A stretch of DNA of 64,000 nucleotides from Hymenolepis diminuta. Taxonomy: Eukaryota > Platyhelminthes > Cestoda > Cyclophyllidea > Hymenolepididae. The notes beneath the pieces are model-generated. The model was not told the DNA's origin. It did no database searches and saw only the letters and a program-made list of their open reading frames with translations. The stretch covers positions 112,060-176,059 of the forward strand of contig CAADRB010000113.1 in NCBI GenBank assembly GCA_900708905.1. Direction: 5' to 3'. The position numbers and the translations under genes were made by a program. Every line of letters starts with the position of its first letter. Within the stretch, counting starts at the first letter, position 1. This document shows positions 1-10,564 of this stretch, in pieces.

Positions 1-374
1 CCAAAAATAGAGTCTGATATATTGCCCTTAAGGGGGAGAGATTGGAGTTCGGATTTTAAATCTACGTAATACTCAGGCGGATGTCTTGACATTTTGGGAA
101 AAATACTTGGGGTTAAAATGAAATATCACCTCTAAAACGTTTCACGTTAAAATATTATAACACTAGGGCCGTCGTTTATGAACTCTATCATGACTTAATG
201 GTAAATACGTGTAGAAAAGCTGCAAATTATCGAATAATGCATTGGAGAAAGTGATAATCTGGTTAGTTTTGCCTGACGTGCAGGCCTTTCAAGCTAGAGA
301 TCATGGATTCGATATCTATCGATGCAGCAAGTGGATTGATATTAGTTATCAGCAGTCAACAAATGAGTGATAAT
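1..374. other. Left edge, no gene seen
   Basis: AT-rich sequence flanking the transposon. No open frame with coding character, no RNA gene and no repeat was recognised here. Confidence 0.5.
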
Positions 375-382
375 AAGAAAGT
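375..382. repeat. 8-bp target-site duplication, left copy
   Basis: AAGAAAGT immediately precedes the left terminal inverted repeat. The identical octamer follows the right repeat at 1215-1222. An exact match implies a fairly recent insertion, since unselected flanks would diverge. Confidence 0.85.
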
Positions 383-407
383 GGATCAAGGTCAATATAC
401 CCCCCGG
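383..407 (+). repeat. Left terminal inverted repeat
   Basis: A 25-bp repeat that starts GGATCAAGG and ends in a C-run followed by GG. It is identical, inverted, to the right end at about 1190-1214. The transposase stop codon lies just inside it, at 409-411. Confidence 0.88.
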
Positions 408-408
408 T

Positions 409-795
409 CTAAAAAATGCAACCTTTTTGCATCTTCACAAACGCTTTGAGTTTATTGTTGAAAGACTCAACATTTTGTGTATGGATTCCAGTAATCGGAT
501 CCACAAAGTGATATTTGTGTGTTATCTTTTTGTGAATAAATTCATCTGCCGGATCAAGGGCGTTATATGCAGGCCATTCATCCGTATGTATTTCTGACCC
601 GGAACGAATAACTCTTCGAATAATCGGAAGAAGTACGTTGGAGTCACGACTGGGAACAACTTGAGCGTATCCTATCCCTGGAGCAGTTGATGTATCAACC
701 ATTGTAATTGCCCAAGTCTTATTTCTCGGGGCTCTCCCACGATGTGCTCTAACTGTGTGTGTTAGCATAGTTTCGTCAACCTGAACTGTTCTCCC
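409..795 (-). CDS. Merlin-type DDE transposase, C-terminal part (partial at gap)
   Basis: The C-terminal 129 codons of an IS1595/ISXO2-like (Merlin) transposase, which cuts and pastes its own element through the TIRs. All three catalytic acids are visible in family context: D in QVDET, D in HTDEWPAY and E in NVESFNNKLK. The family signature H-x-x-F-V-D-P-x-T-G-x-H-T-x-N-x-E-S is intact. The frame is open from the gap edge to the TAG at 409-411, with no stop or frameshift. The N-terminus (HTH or zinc-binding region) falls in the 367-base N run. Apparent coding sequence on the far side of the gap is only TIR sequence. Confidence 0.85.
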   Translation of the reverse strand, partial: GRTVQVDETMLTHTVRAHRGRAPRNKTWAITMVDTSTAPGIGYAQVVPSRDSNVLLPIIRRVIRSGSEIHTDEWPAYNALDPADEFIHKKITHKYHFVDPITGIHTQNVESFNNKLKAFVKMQKGCIF

Positions 796-1162
796 NNNNN
801 NNNNNNNNNNNNNNNNNNNNNNNNNNNNNNNNNNNNNNNNNNNNNNNNNNNNNNNNNNNNNNNNNNNNNNNNNNNNNNNNNNNNNNNNNNNNNNNNNNNN
901 NNNNNNNNNNNNNNNNNNNNNNNNNNNNNNNNNNNNNNNNNNNNNNNNNNNNNNNNNNNNNNNNNNNNNNNNNNNNNNNNNNNNNNNNNNNNNNNNNNNN
1001 NNNNNNNNNNNNNNNNNNNNNNNNNNNNNNNNNNNNNNNNNNNNNNNNNNNNNNNNNNNNNNNNNNNNNNNNNNNNNNNNNNNNNNNNNNNNNNNNNNNN
1101 NNNNNNNNNNNNNNNNNNNNNNNNNNNNNNNNNNNNNNNNNNNNNNNNNNNNNNNNNNNNNN
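796..1162. other. Assembly gap (N run)
   Basis: 367 undetermined bases inside the transposon. The true length is unknown. The partial TIR right after the gap suggests that a repeat caused the assembly break. Confidence 0.99.
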
Positions 1163-1214
1163 TTTGTATCAAGGTCAATATACCCCCCGCCGGGGGGTAT
1201 ATTGACCTTGATCC
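1163..1214. repeat. Right TIR with abutting inverted partial TIR (palindrome)
   Basis: ATCAAGGTCAATATACC plus a C-run (about 1167-1188) is followed directly by its reverse complement (about 1189-1212), giving a near-perfect palindrome. The right half is the right TIR of the element. The left half is a surplus TIR. Either two Merlin copies lie end to end, or the assembler joined reads from two TIRs at the gap. Confidence 0.8.
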
Positions 1215-1222
1215 AAGAAAGT
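1215..1222. repeat. 8-bp target-site duplication, right copy
   Basis: AAGAAAGT, identical to 375-382. Confidence 0.85.
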
Positions 1223-4200
1223 TTTTGAATCACTGACCCATTATAACATAGTCTTTCTATCTTAAATGTCTACCGATAATTAGCGCCCTTCAATAGATTT
1301 GACGCTAAATGATCAATCTCTAGTAGTCGTCGAATATCTAATTGTACTTATCCAATTTTAATATTCTCAACATTCATTAAAACTTAAAGTTTCTGCTTAG
1401 CCTTACTAATTTGAAATGATAAAAAGGTTAAGGATTATTTAATAAGATGTTTTTTTTCTTTTTATTAAATGGATCGTGTTTAACTTCGTATTTGGTTCAG
1501 AGGAGAGAAGTAATAAAATTTAGCTCAAATTCACCTGTTAAATGCAATTCAATTAAGTAAATTTAATGAACCTGCCTTGCACGTGAATTAAACAAACAGG
1601 TAAAGTATGATACATTATTATAACTGCAATTACATAGAATGGATGTTATGCGCCTTCCCATAAAAAAATAATAAATCAGTCTGAGTGAACACTAATAAAG
1701 ACGACTTAGCGAAAACATCTTTTCTAGTTTTACACACCTAACCCTTGGTATAAGAAGATAGTAATGAACTGAAATAGCATAATTAACCATTCAAGTAAGT
1801 CAAATGCCCAATAAGCTCTGAATAACGATGATATTAACTCATTCAGAAACTCAGGAGTCAAATAATGCTAATTAAACTTGAAGTTTTAGAACATTACATT
1901 ATTGAATTAGAAGGGATTTGACAAATTTCAGAAGCCAAAAAAGTGAGACACTTGATGCCTTGAATTCATCCTCTACTCCTAACATATCTCGTCTTATTTC
2001 ATATTAAACTCTTTTGAGGTTCCGTGCATTCGGCTGTTTTTTAAATTCTACTTGCATTGTCATGGGTAATACTAATACTAAAGTAAGTTTTCAGATTATC
2101 AAAATGACCTATTGTTGATATACAATAATATTCCCATAAAATCTGCACAGCCTCCAAATCTTGCTCTGATCCTTATAATGCGTTTAAAGAGACAGATTTT
2201 GCTTTATTGAATGATAGACTCAACACCGGAAAGTTCATGTAAGTTCAAAATAAACAAATGTGCCATATGGGAACATATTTCACGGTCATAAAATCAGGTC
2301 AGTGTTATGACTCACGAAATTAGTTAATTGAACACATTGTAGAAATTGTTCTAAATTGACCCAATTAATTTTTTTAAGTTCTCCTGCTCACACTTTGATA
2401 AAACGATTCCATAATATGAAAATGATCTCATTTGCTTTATTTAAAAGATTAAATATCTCTCCTCTTTATGTGAGGTTTTCCTGTTCTCCAAAAACGTGAA
2501 ACGCTCTTTAAAAATCACTTTAAAACGGATGAATATTAATGTCCACTTCTTTATGCCATCCAAACAAGCGGAGTGATCACTATAAATGTGAGGAAATAGT
2601 TTTATTCTACGTCTGTTTTTAAGGAGATTTGCGCCGAATTTAAAAGTGATATGTTGGAATGTGTCGATTCAATCTCTCCTGTCTTTTAAGAGACTTAAAA
2701 TAACCGGAATTAAGGCACTAGAAGGCCCTACTGATCGCTAGGCATGAGGAATAATGATCCCGACGACGATGCATGAGTATTGCTTTTTTTATGTGTGACA
2801 CCTAAGGAAAAGTACGTTTCCTAGATTTCCCCTAATCCACCCCAATATAGGGGAGATGAAGATAAGAGGTCATGACACTAAATCCACTAAATAAATTAAT
2901 TGTCCACTCTGATTTTGAAAATACACCTCTAAACATTCCAGAATTTAACACGTGTTGCGGTCAAGAATAGACCAAATAAATCAATTAAAACAATCCCCTA
3001 AACGACATGTGCAGGGCTTCAAACATTTGAATCATGTGCTTAAATACAATTTCAAACTGATAAAATTTTGCCTACATAAAAAGTATTTATAAATGTAATA
3101 TTAACTTAACAATTCACTAACGATTTTTTATACATTTATTATATTGATAACAAAAACTGATAATGCGCCGGTGAAATAGCAGATGAAACCTTTTCTCATA
3201 AAGGTCTCTAATCCATTGATGTGTATTCGGTGATTTAAACGATGGAATACAATTTTCACAAAATAAGCATAAAAAACATCCGTTTGAACCTTATGATTTT
3301 AATATTTGATGTTCATTATATTCATAATTTGCAGCAGCATATAACGTTGGAATAAATAGCAAAAACCTCTTTTCGGATCGATAAGGACGTGGAAAAAGAA
3401 ATATCTACTAGGGTAAGTGAAGAATAGAGTTTTCTTCTCGACTATGAAGCACTCTATTATTCATTGCTTATTAACTAGGGTTTAATCCTGTCAGTAGTTA
3501 GAACTAGATCTGCATAGAATTGATGATTTTTTAATAGCCAACAGGACGCAACAGTCACTCCTGAATGATTAGACGAACAGTTATGTAGGACCATGTGTAC
3601 GTTGGATAAGTGGAAATGAGAGGGAAAGAAGGGGTAGGTAACGAAGTTAGGAGAACAAAGAAAGACACCAATTCTGAGAGGGGACAAGAAAAGTTGCAAG
3701 AAACCGGCGAAATGAGGTGCAATAAGGTGATTGTTTGTTAATGGACAATTGACAATTGGGTCAGAGTATGAGTGATTAAGTGGGCAATACATAGAGAAAT
3801 CGTGCAGATTTAGGAGTCAACTTGCGAGCCGCAGATTGTATCATTGTCGTACCAACGCATATGGTAATCAAGTACTATCAATATCAAATGAATTAGATAT
3901 TTTCAAAATTATTATAATAAATGCAAGGTGGTCAAAATAACACTAAATATCAAGTCTGATTTACCTTAAGAAGCATCATAAAAAATGATACAATTCAGCC
4001 GAATCATTAGGGATAATATTTATACAGTATGTTTCTAGAAAAAAATCGACACAATGGAGATCCACCGATGTTTTATTTAAACTCGATGTTGAAAGTTTTT
4101 ACGGTGGTTAGTTGCTGAGAGAAAAACAATATTAACGAATAATGCATTAATTGATAGCTCCAGCTGTAGATTCTCAACAAAGTCTTTGCCGAAACCAACA

Positions 4201-4861
4201 TGGAAATAAATAAGCTCAAGTTCATACACAAGTGCCTCCTCATTGAGCGAACTATCAATCGGGTTCTTTTTACACAATACAGTCTATACGTCTTCCCTAT
4301 TGCCTTTTTTACCCATTTTCACCCTTCCTCAGTTTCTCTCTCACAACTGCTCTCGTACGTTCTGTATTGATATCCAATAAACTTTTGGTTTCATACGCAA
4401 CTTCGGACTTTTTCATATATAGAGATAGTAGTTAACAACTAACTCAGTTTCTGAACAGTTACTTAATTTTGTAGGAATATTTGCATCAGGATGCAAAATG
4501 CACTGATAACAGTTTCGTTTAATTGAATTTATGAATAATTTCAATATGAAACTTTTGCACCAACTTATAAAGATATCTTTCAAGTTGAAATGAAATTGTG
4601 CATGAGAGTATTACAGCTTTAGTTTGTTCATGCAGATGAAAGAATTGGGATATTGTTGCGCATGTTTTAAACATGCATCCTTGAAAATTGCTGAACCTTC
4701 TTTAAACGTTGCCAAGTTTGAGGTAGCACACGGAAAAATATTCTCTTTGAACGATATAAGATCAATATGTTAATTGAGTCTGAATTTCGATAAATGCAAA
4801 TCATAACCCAAAGGGCTACTTAAATATTTCAGTAGAGCCTTTTAATTAATAATAGGCAACA
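1223..4861. other. Intergenic, no gene recognised
   Basis: AT-rich sequence. The open frames are short and low in complexity. The stretch around 3590-3800 is purine-rich on the plus strand, and its minus-strand frame resembles no family. Nothing else can be supported. Confidence 0.5.
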
Positions 4862-5095
4862 GGTGGCAAGTACAAGCATGTACCAGTGGTGTTGAGGTCA
4901 ACGTCTGTCATATTAGATCCAACGAGATCAACGCTTATTGGTTATTTCTGGTCAATAGGAGAGTGATAAAATTTAATTTATTTGCAAATTGGGGTCTAAG
5001 ATACCTTCTCTCTACCCAAGTCAAGTGTCCTGAGCACTTCGCCTAATGGTTTTTGAATATTTTTTTTAAGAAGTGAGAATAAGACTGCTATTCAA
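4862..5095 (+). mobile_element. Decayed tRNA-derived SINE, copy 1
   Basis: It shares a block order with copies at 8.2, 14.5, 48.2, 51.1 (minus) and 56.7 kb: a tRNA-like head (GTACCAGTGG..GAGGTCAACG), a middle block ending in TTGGTTA, then a tail containing TTGCAAATTGGGGTCT, CTCTCTACCCAAGTC and AGCACTTCGCCTAATGG. The final block (AAGAATAAGACTGCTATTCAA-like, to about 5095) matches the copy at 8.2 kb (8412-8432). Heavily mutated, with fuzzy ends. Confidence 0.6.
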
Positions 5096-6689
5096 GTCGA
5101 TATTTTTATTGCTATCCGACTCCAATCCTCGGCCAATATTTAATTTAATTAACTGTAAAATTAATTTCCTATTACATGGCTTAATTTACTGCAATATTTA
5201 ATTTTCTCAAATATGATTCATGACCCTTATTTGACTTCGTATTTTCACATACTTTATAATGTAAATATGCCTTTATTTTATGCGTGTATAAACTATATTG
5301 TTTTAATTTCTAGACGAAAGCGATGGATTTGATAATTCATTAAGGGATGATTTAACCTTAATAGCCGGCATTGTTGATATACCAATTACTTAAATTAAAC
5401 TACAAACGAAGAAGGAGAAAGGCAAAATTCAGACGAAAGAGACTGCACAAAATCTGGTGTCGTACCAGAATTAACACGAGTCAAGTCAAGTTAAACGAAA
5501 GTAGCTATAATGAGAACGATACAACGCAGTGGTATCAATGATGCTAATGTGATAACGCATGTTTCGGGAACCTTTCTAATAGGAAAATCTAAAAAATTCC
5601 GGTACTTTCCATGGTCACAAACTTCTGGCGTATAATTGTATAAATAAGTTGATCACGCAAAATATTAATAACATGTATTACGAGTATAAACAGAAATTTA
5701 TATGACCTGTAGAAATACTGTAAGTATTATAGCAAAAAAGCCAACACTTTACATGCTGTAAATATAGATCATTTTCAGTCACAAGGACTCTGTCGAATTT
5801 CAATCGGATATTCTTTTGGAATTTAACAAAAATCTATTAATCTAATTGCCATCTTCAACGTATTTTTTTAGTCTGTTTGGATTTGGATAGAAAGTACATA
5901 TCTTCCTATTTGAAATTTTCTGATGTCAGGAGAAAAATGTAATGGGGATTTCGGTCTTGAAATTAAGATTTCTTCGTATCTATAGTTTTATGGCTTGCGT
6001 CTCTACGTCCTTGAAAATTTCATTCCTTGAGGTGTTTTCAAGGCAAATGGGTGAAAATAGTAGTAAATGTCAGTTTACAAGAGCATGGGTTCGCATTTAG
6101 TTGAATTTTTTAAAATTGCTTTCTCAATCCAGTCCAGATTCATCTGATTACAGAATAATACACTAAGTTTAAGAGACTGGATGGAGGTAAAACTCTCACA
6201 TTTAGCATTACAGAGCGGTCAGCTGGTAAAATCTAATGACATTTTGTTCTTCCTGACCAAAATATCAAGGTCAAACTGGGTTGGATGAATTCGACACAAC
6301 TGAGATCTCTTCATCTTATCTATTTGGCTTTTAATTTAGTTTTTACGAAGACAACAAATACGATTATTTTGTTGGTCGATTTTCCTGCCAACCATTACAT
6401 CTCATTAGTCTATTTCAATATTCGCAAGTAACTCAATGTACTATAGTGTGGTTTAGTCTAGACGTGTTTTCTCTAGGGCTTTCTGAATCTTTATGTGCAT
6501 TCCTCAACAAATTGCATTACGGGCATAGTTTGACTTGAGTCAATTAGGATGGATTTAGCTTAATTTACCGTAATCATAAGGAAATCACCAATAATACAGT
6601 CCATCTGTTTAATTTTCCCAAATCTCTCACACTCTAGGATCATTTTATAATATACCAATTAAGACTCACGCTAAACCCCTTGTCTTTTT
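5096..6689. other. Intergenic, nothing recognised
   Basis: AT-rich DNA without a supportable gene or repeat. Confidence 0.45.
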
Positions 6690-7260
6690 TACGTCGTTGT
6701 GTGAACACATAAATACACTAAAACCCACACGCACGCAAATCATAAATACCCTCCTCGCTCCCTATCTCCTCAAATTAAAAATACATCCATAACTATGAGA
6801 AAAGAAAGAGAGTGCGTTGTATTGGGACTTCTGCGGTAGGTAGTTAGTTCGGCAAACGAACGAGGCAGTGAATGGTGGCTGATGCAGGATAAACGCCGAA
6901 ATAGCGTGCATCAGCATCGCTTATGTCAACCAACTTGGGCTGGTAAGATAACTCACCCAACAAGTCTGCTTAAACGGGAGGGATAAGTGGTTGCAGATTT
7001 GTGTATTAGGTGGTGGAGAGTTGGAAAATAGAAGATGTTGATGTGGCTTTGGCGTGTGTGCGGGAATTTAAGAGGGATAAGAAGGGGGAGGGGATGAAGA
7101 AGGGATACTGAGTTACTGTAGCAGGTGCTGTTAATTGGCATTGCACGCGATTAATAGAGTTCACGATCATCATCACCACCACTACCACCCTGACATCAAC
7201 TAATACCGTCAAGAAATTATCTACTCGCCTTCCCCTCCTCTCTAGAATCACACAAAACTC
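6690..7260. promoter_or_regulatory. GC-richer non-coding block
   Basis: Base composition rises clearly above the surroundings. The block contains purine-rich runs, a short perfect inverted repeat (GCTGATGCA at 6878-6886, TGCATCAGC at 6907-6915, 20-base loop) and a CCACCACTACCACC tract. Minus-strand frames here are low-complexity and match nothing. It could be a regulatory block 3' of the POU6 gene or an untranslated exon; there is no direct evidence for either. Confidence 0.3.
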
Positions 7261-8189
7261 TACTTTTGAGGGGATTTATTTCGAGTTAAATGGGGTGTAG
7301 TGAAGTAGTTACGAAATAATACTTCTGATAAAGCTACCTAAAATAAGATCTAAAATGAATGCAATGGTATTATATGATTTTTTATAATTTACCTGAAATA
7401 AGTAATTTAAGATTAGGTCTGGTATTACCGAGTACGACAGTTTAATGAACCTGTATACTTTTATTATAATTGATCAATTAAAATGCAAAACACAGATGAT
7501 GAAACATTCCACAGAACGTGTTGAAACTATTTAATACGTAAAGTTTTTAGTTATTTAACTCATACTTGTGCATAAAACATCAAACATAAGGCTCTTCGTC
7601 ATTGTCAACTGAAGAATTTCAATTATCAGAAAGTCATCAAATTTCTCAAAAACGCCCTCTTTCGATATAAAATTATATTTAGCTGGATCGAAATGTTGCA
7701 ATCCCATTATCTTTTTTTCCAATAAACGCAACACTGACCGGTATACGTGTCTCACCAAAATACATCTGTTAACTTACTCCTTTTAATAGGAGAGTGATTA
7801 AATAAATTTATGGATATTCTTTCAAATAAGTCAGTAAAAACTGAAAGTCTGAATTGGAATGGGTTATTTTAATAAAAGTTTGATTAGGAGTTTTGCCAAC
7901 TTTATATGCTTAAATATAAAGAAATTTTGCTATTGTATTGCGTTAATTCTCCTCAAAATTGAGCCGTATTCTTGTGCACTCCTTGCTAACCGATTGTGTG
8001 ATAGTGATTTAAACATGCCAACTCCTTCAAATATTTAAATGTAATCACCGTTGGTAAAACAACGTTGATATGAGGTTAACTTTCGCCCATAAATCTAACT
8101 TTGCTGAATTTAAATTATTATAACCAGCATATATTTATTATTCTAAATAAATGTAAACCTGTATATAAGAGTGTTTTAGATTGTTCCTG

Positions 8190-8432
8190 TGGTGTATTGT
8201 TTAACGTGCACGCCAGTCAAGTTAGGGGTCACGAGGTGAATACTCATCGGTGTACTTTCTGTGATACGGATTTCCAACCACACTGGTTAATTCAAGAGCG
8301 AAGGTAAAATGCAAATTTCTCACATGAGTGCCTTTGAAAAATTTTCCCTCTAAGTTAAGTGTTGATATCACTCTTCTTAATGGCTATGGGATATTTGTGA
8401 GTATGAAGATAGAGTAAGAACTGCTATACAAT
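8190..8432 (+). mobile_element. Decayed tRNA-derived SINE, copy 2
   Basis: The head reads GTGCACGCCAGTCAAGTTAG, then GGTCACGAGGTGAATACTC, then CCAACCACACTGGTTAA. The tail holds TTCCCTCTAAGTTAAGTG, CACTCTTCTTAATGG and AGAGTAAGAACTGCTATACAA, in the order seen in copy 1. The tRNA-like promoter (A/B box) is degenerate. A 68-codon open frame across it is fortuitous. Confidence 0.65.
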
Positions 8433-10343
8433 CATAATATTATTTTTTGTTTCAGAAATACTAACACCACGTGCAATTTTCAAACCTGGAGACTTCAAAT
8501 TTAGCTCTAAAAGAATGAAATCTCTTCACATATTTCAGATCATTCATGACTTACGGATACGGAGAGATCAGATAGTATTGTAATAGATGTGAAAGTTTTA
8601 ACTGCTATTCTTCAGCTAAATCTTCGAATATGTTCATATTTTCTTTCTATAAATGAATCGATTAGAGTTACATTTAATTCATATCGTAATAAACCTTATC
8701 ATACTAATGGAATTGTTTTTTAATGAGCAGGGGTAGATGAGTGGTGATACATTTCTATCAAAAATTTGTGTTTTTACTGTCTATCCTTTTTAAATCAAAT
8801 CTACATTCAGTTTAATTTCTTCTTCTACTTGACCCCATATTCACCAAACTTGAGCAAGTTGGTCACATGACAACTAATTTTATGCTCAAGATTGACCTCT
8901 AACCTCAAATTATGGGCGACCACGGTCAACTGACCATTTCCAAGTTTGGTGGCTGGAGGTAGAAACTTAATAAAATTGATTTTTGCTGTTGCTAAGCCAA
9001 AAGATTTAATTACTCGTACCTCTTTGAAAATATTCTCATGGAGGGTAACGATTGCAGGTGTCTTATACATTTTATAGCACCATGACTAATAAAAAAATTT
9101 GAGTTTCATTTCAAATTTACATTTTTAATTCACATTTTAATTTAAAGATTATTTGAAATATGTTTTACTGAATATTAGGTAACTATATTTTTTGCATAAT
9201 CATCTGCAGTTATTTGCAGGAGAATAAAGGGCATTTTTGCGAATACTTTGACGAGGACTGCAGTAAGAAATTTAAAACAACGCTCGTTGATTTAATTCAG
9301 TATTCTACTGAGATAAATAATACAATTTGGTTCATCAATCAACTAATAGTATCCTATCAGATGAATCTGTGGTTGTAATATCGAAAGCGCCAAAATACAT
9401 ACTCTTTTAATGTCTATTCAGTTAACTTCTACTGAAGCAATGTGTACCGTAGATAAAATTAAATAAAATAAAAAATGAATTCAAAATATGAAAAATCTGA
9501 ACAGAAAAGCAGGGGTTTCTATAAAGATTAAATAGTGATTGATCCAGTTTCATTCCTATGCCTTTTTTCGACTTGAGATAATTGAATAAATTAAATCCGG
9601 ATATAGAATTAGTCACTAAGGTACATTCATATATTTATTTTTTGTGAGTACAAAATAATTCTGATACATTTGACAGCATGAATATGTTGGTGAGAAAGTG
9701 TATAAGATCGCTTAGTAGCAAACACCTTCGCAGATAGTATTTGGAATTGACAAAATCAGTTTGACGGAATATACATGTTTCCTGTAAAAACGGTTAACAT
9801 TAAACCTCGAGACTCTTCGCCTAATATCGTCCTTTAAATAAAAATTAGCCGAAATTTCAGTGTGAAATAAGGAAATTTACTGCCACTTTGCCCTCACTAC
9901 TACAAAGAGCATAGAATTGATATAGGTAAACCGTTATATTACATCAGAAGCTTTAATGACCAAAGTATCATATGATGACATAACATACCGCTTAATACTT
10001 TAATTATACCATTAAAATTCAGTTGATAAATTTATCACTAATGCTGTTTTACATAAATTCAATGAGTATAATTATCATTTACTCACTTCCAATTGGTTCG
10101 TCATTTAAGAGAAAATAGTAACAAAATAAAAAGGACATTTACTGGTGGATATGAATAGACTGACATTTTAGAGAAATCGAATCCCGCTTTTTAATTGCAT
10201 ATTTTTAAACTATTATGCAACATTAACTTCCAAATATTTTTGTTAAAGTCATCATAAAACCCCCACGAACTACATTAAATCCAAATGAAGGCGATATATT
10301 TACACGCAAAAGAAATACACTACTGATTAAAATTAAGCAGAGT
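8433..10343. other. Intergenic / POU6 3' flank
   Basis: AT-rich. It includes the presumed 3' UTR of the POU6 gene. A minus-strand open frame at 8825-9070 has no recognisable domain and no supporting splice sites. Confidence 0.45.
10190..10195 (-). terminator. Possible poly(A) signal of POU6 gene
   Basis: ATTAAA on the minus strand about 150 bases after the stop codon. No AATAAA lies closer. This common hexamer variant is weak evidence in AT-rich DNA. Confidence 0.25.
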
Positions 10344-10564
10344 TTACTGAGAAGTGGGCTTGTTGCTGAGATCAATGGGGACCTCATCGTCATTAGGAAT
10401 TTGGAAAGGCAACCACGGCGCTGTCTGATCAGTTGTTCGACTGTTGACAATCATTGTTTGACTGCTGCCACTATTTCGAAATGATTGGCGTTTATTGCAG
10501 AACCAGACGCGGATCACTTCACGATCGTAGTTCAGCTGATTTGCTAGCTGTGATATTCTTGTTC
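10344..10564 (-). CDS. POU6F: POU6 exon 3: homeodomain C-terminal half and tail
   Basis: Acceptor TATTTTAG before 10564. The exon opens with GA, completing a Gly codon, then encodes TRISQLANQLNYDREVIRVW followed by FCNKRQSFRN. The third helix has WFCNKRQ where most POU homeodomains have WFCNRRQ, a conservative change. The tail carries PIDLS (10365-10379), matching the PxDLS consensus for CtBP corepressor binding. Stop TAA at 10344-10346. Confidence 0.92.

Larger units (their letters stand above)
383..1214 (-). mobile_element. Merlin / IS1595-like DNA transposon
   Basis: The left end reads GGATCAAGGTCAATATACC and continues CCCCGG. The right end (about 1190-1214) is its exact reverse complement, so the two form terminal inverted repeats of about 25 bp. 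The flanks are identical 8-bp copies of AAGAAAGT (375-382 and 1215-1222), a target-site duplication of the length known for the Merlin superfamily. The interior encodes a DDE transposase on the minus strand. A run of N (796-1162) hides its N-terminal half. A third, partial TIR copy (about 1167-1188) lies between the gap and the right TIR, in the same orientation as the left TIR. Family, boundaries and duplication are read directly; activity cannot be judged because of the gap. Confidence 0.9.

Noticed and set aside
1163..1233. Apparent transposase N-terminus right of the gap
   Set aside because: The translated residues come from the terminal inverted repeat, and the run of X only bridges the gap.
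6878..6915. Hairpin GCTGATGCA / TGCATCAGC as a microRNA precursor
   Set aside because: The perfect stem is only 9 bp and does not extend; a miRNA precursor needs about 22 paired bases.
8825..9070. 81-codon minus-strand frame
   Set aside because: No family motif and no splice support; ordinary chance length for this composition.
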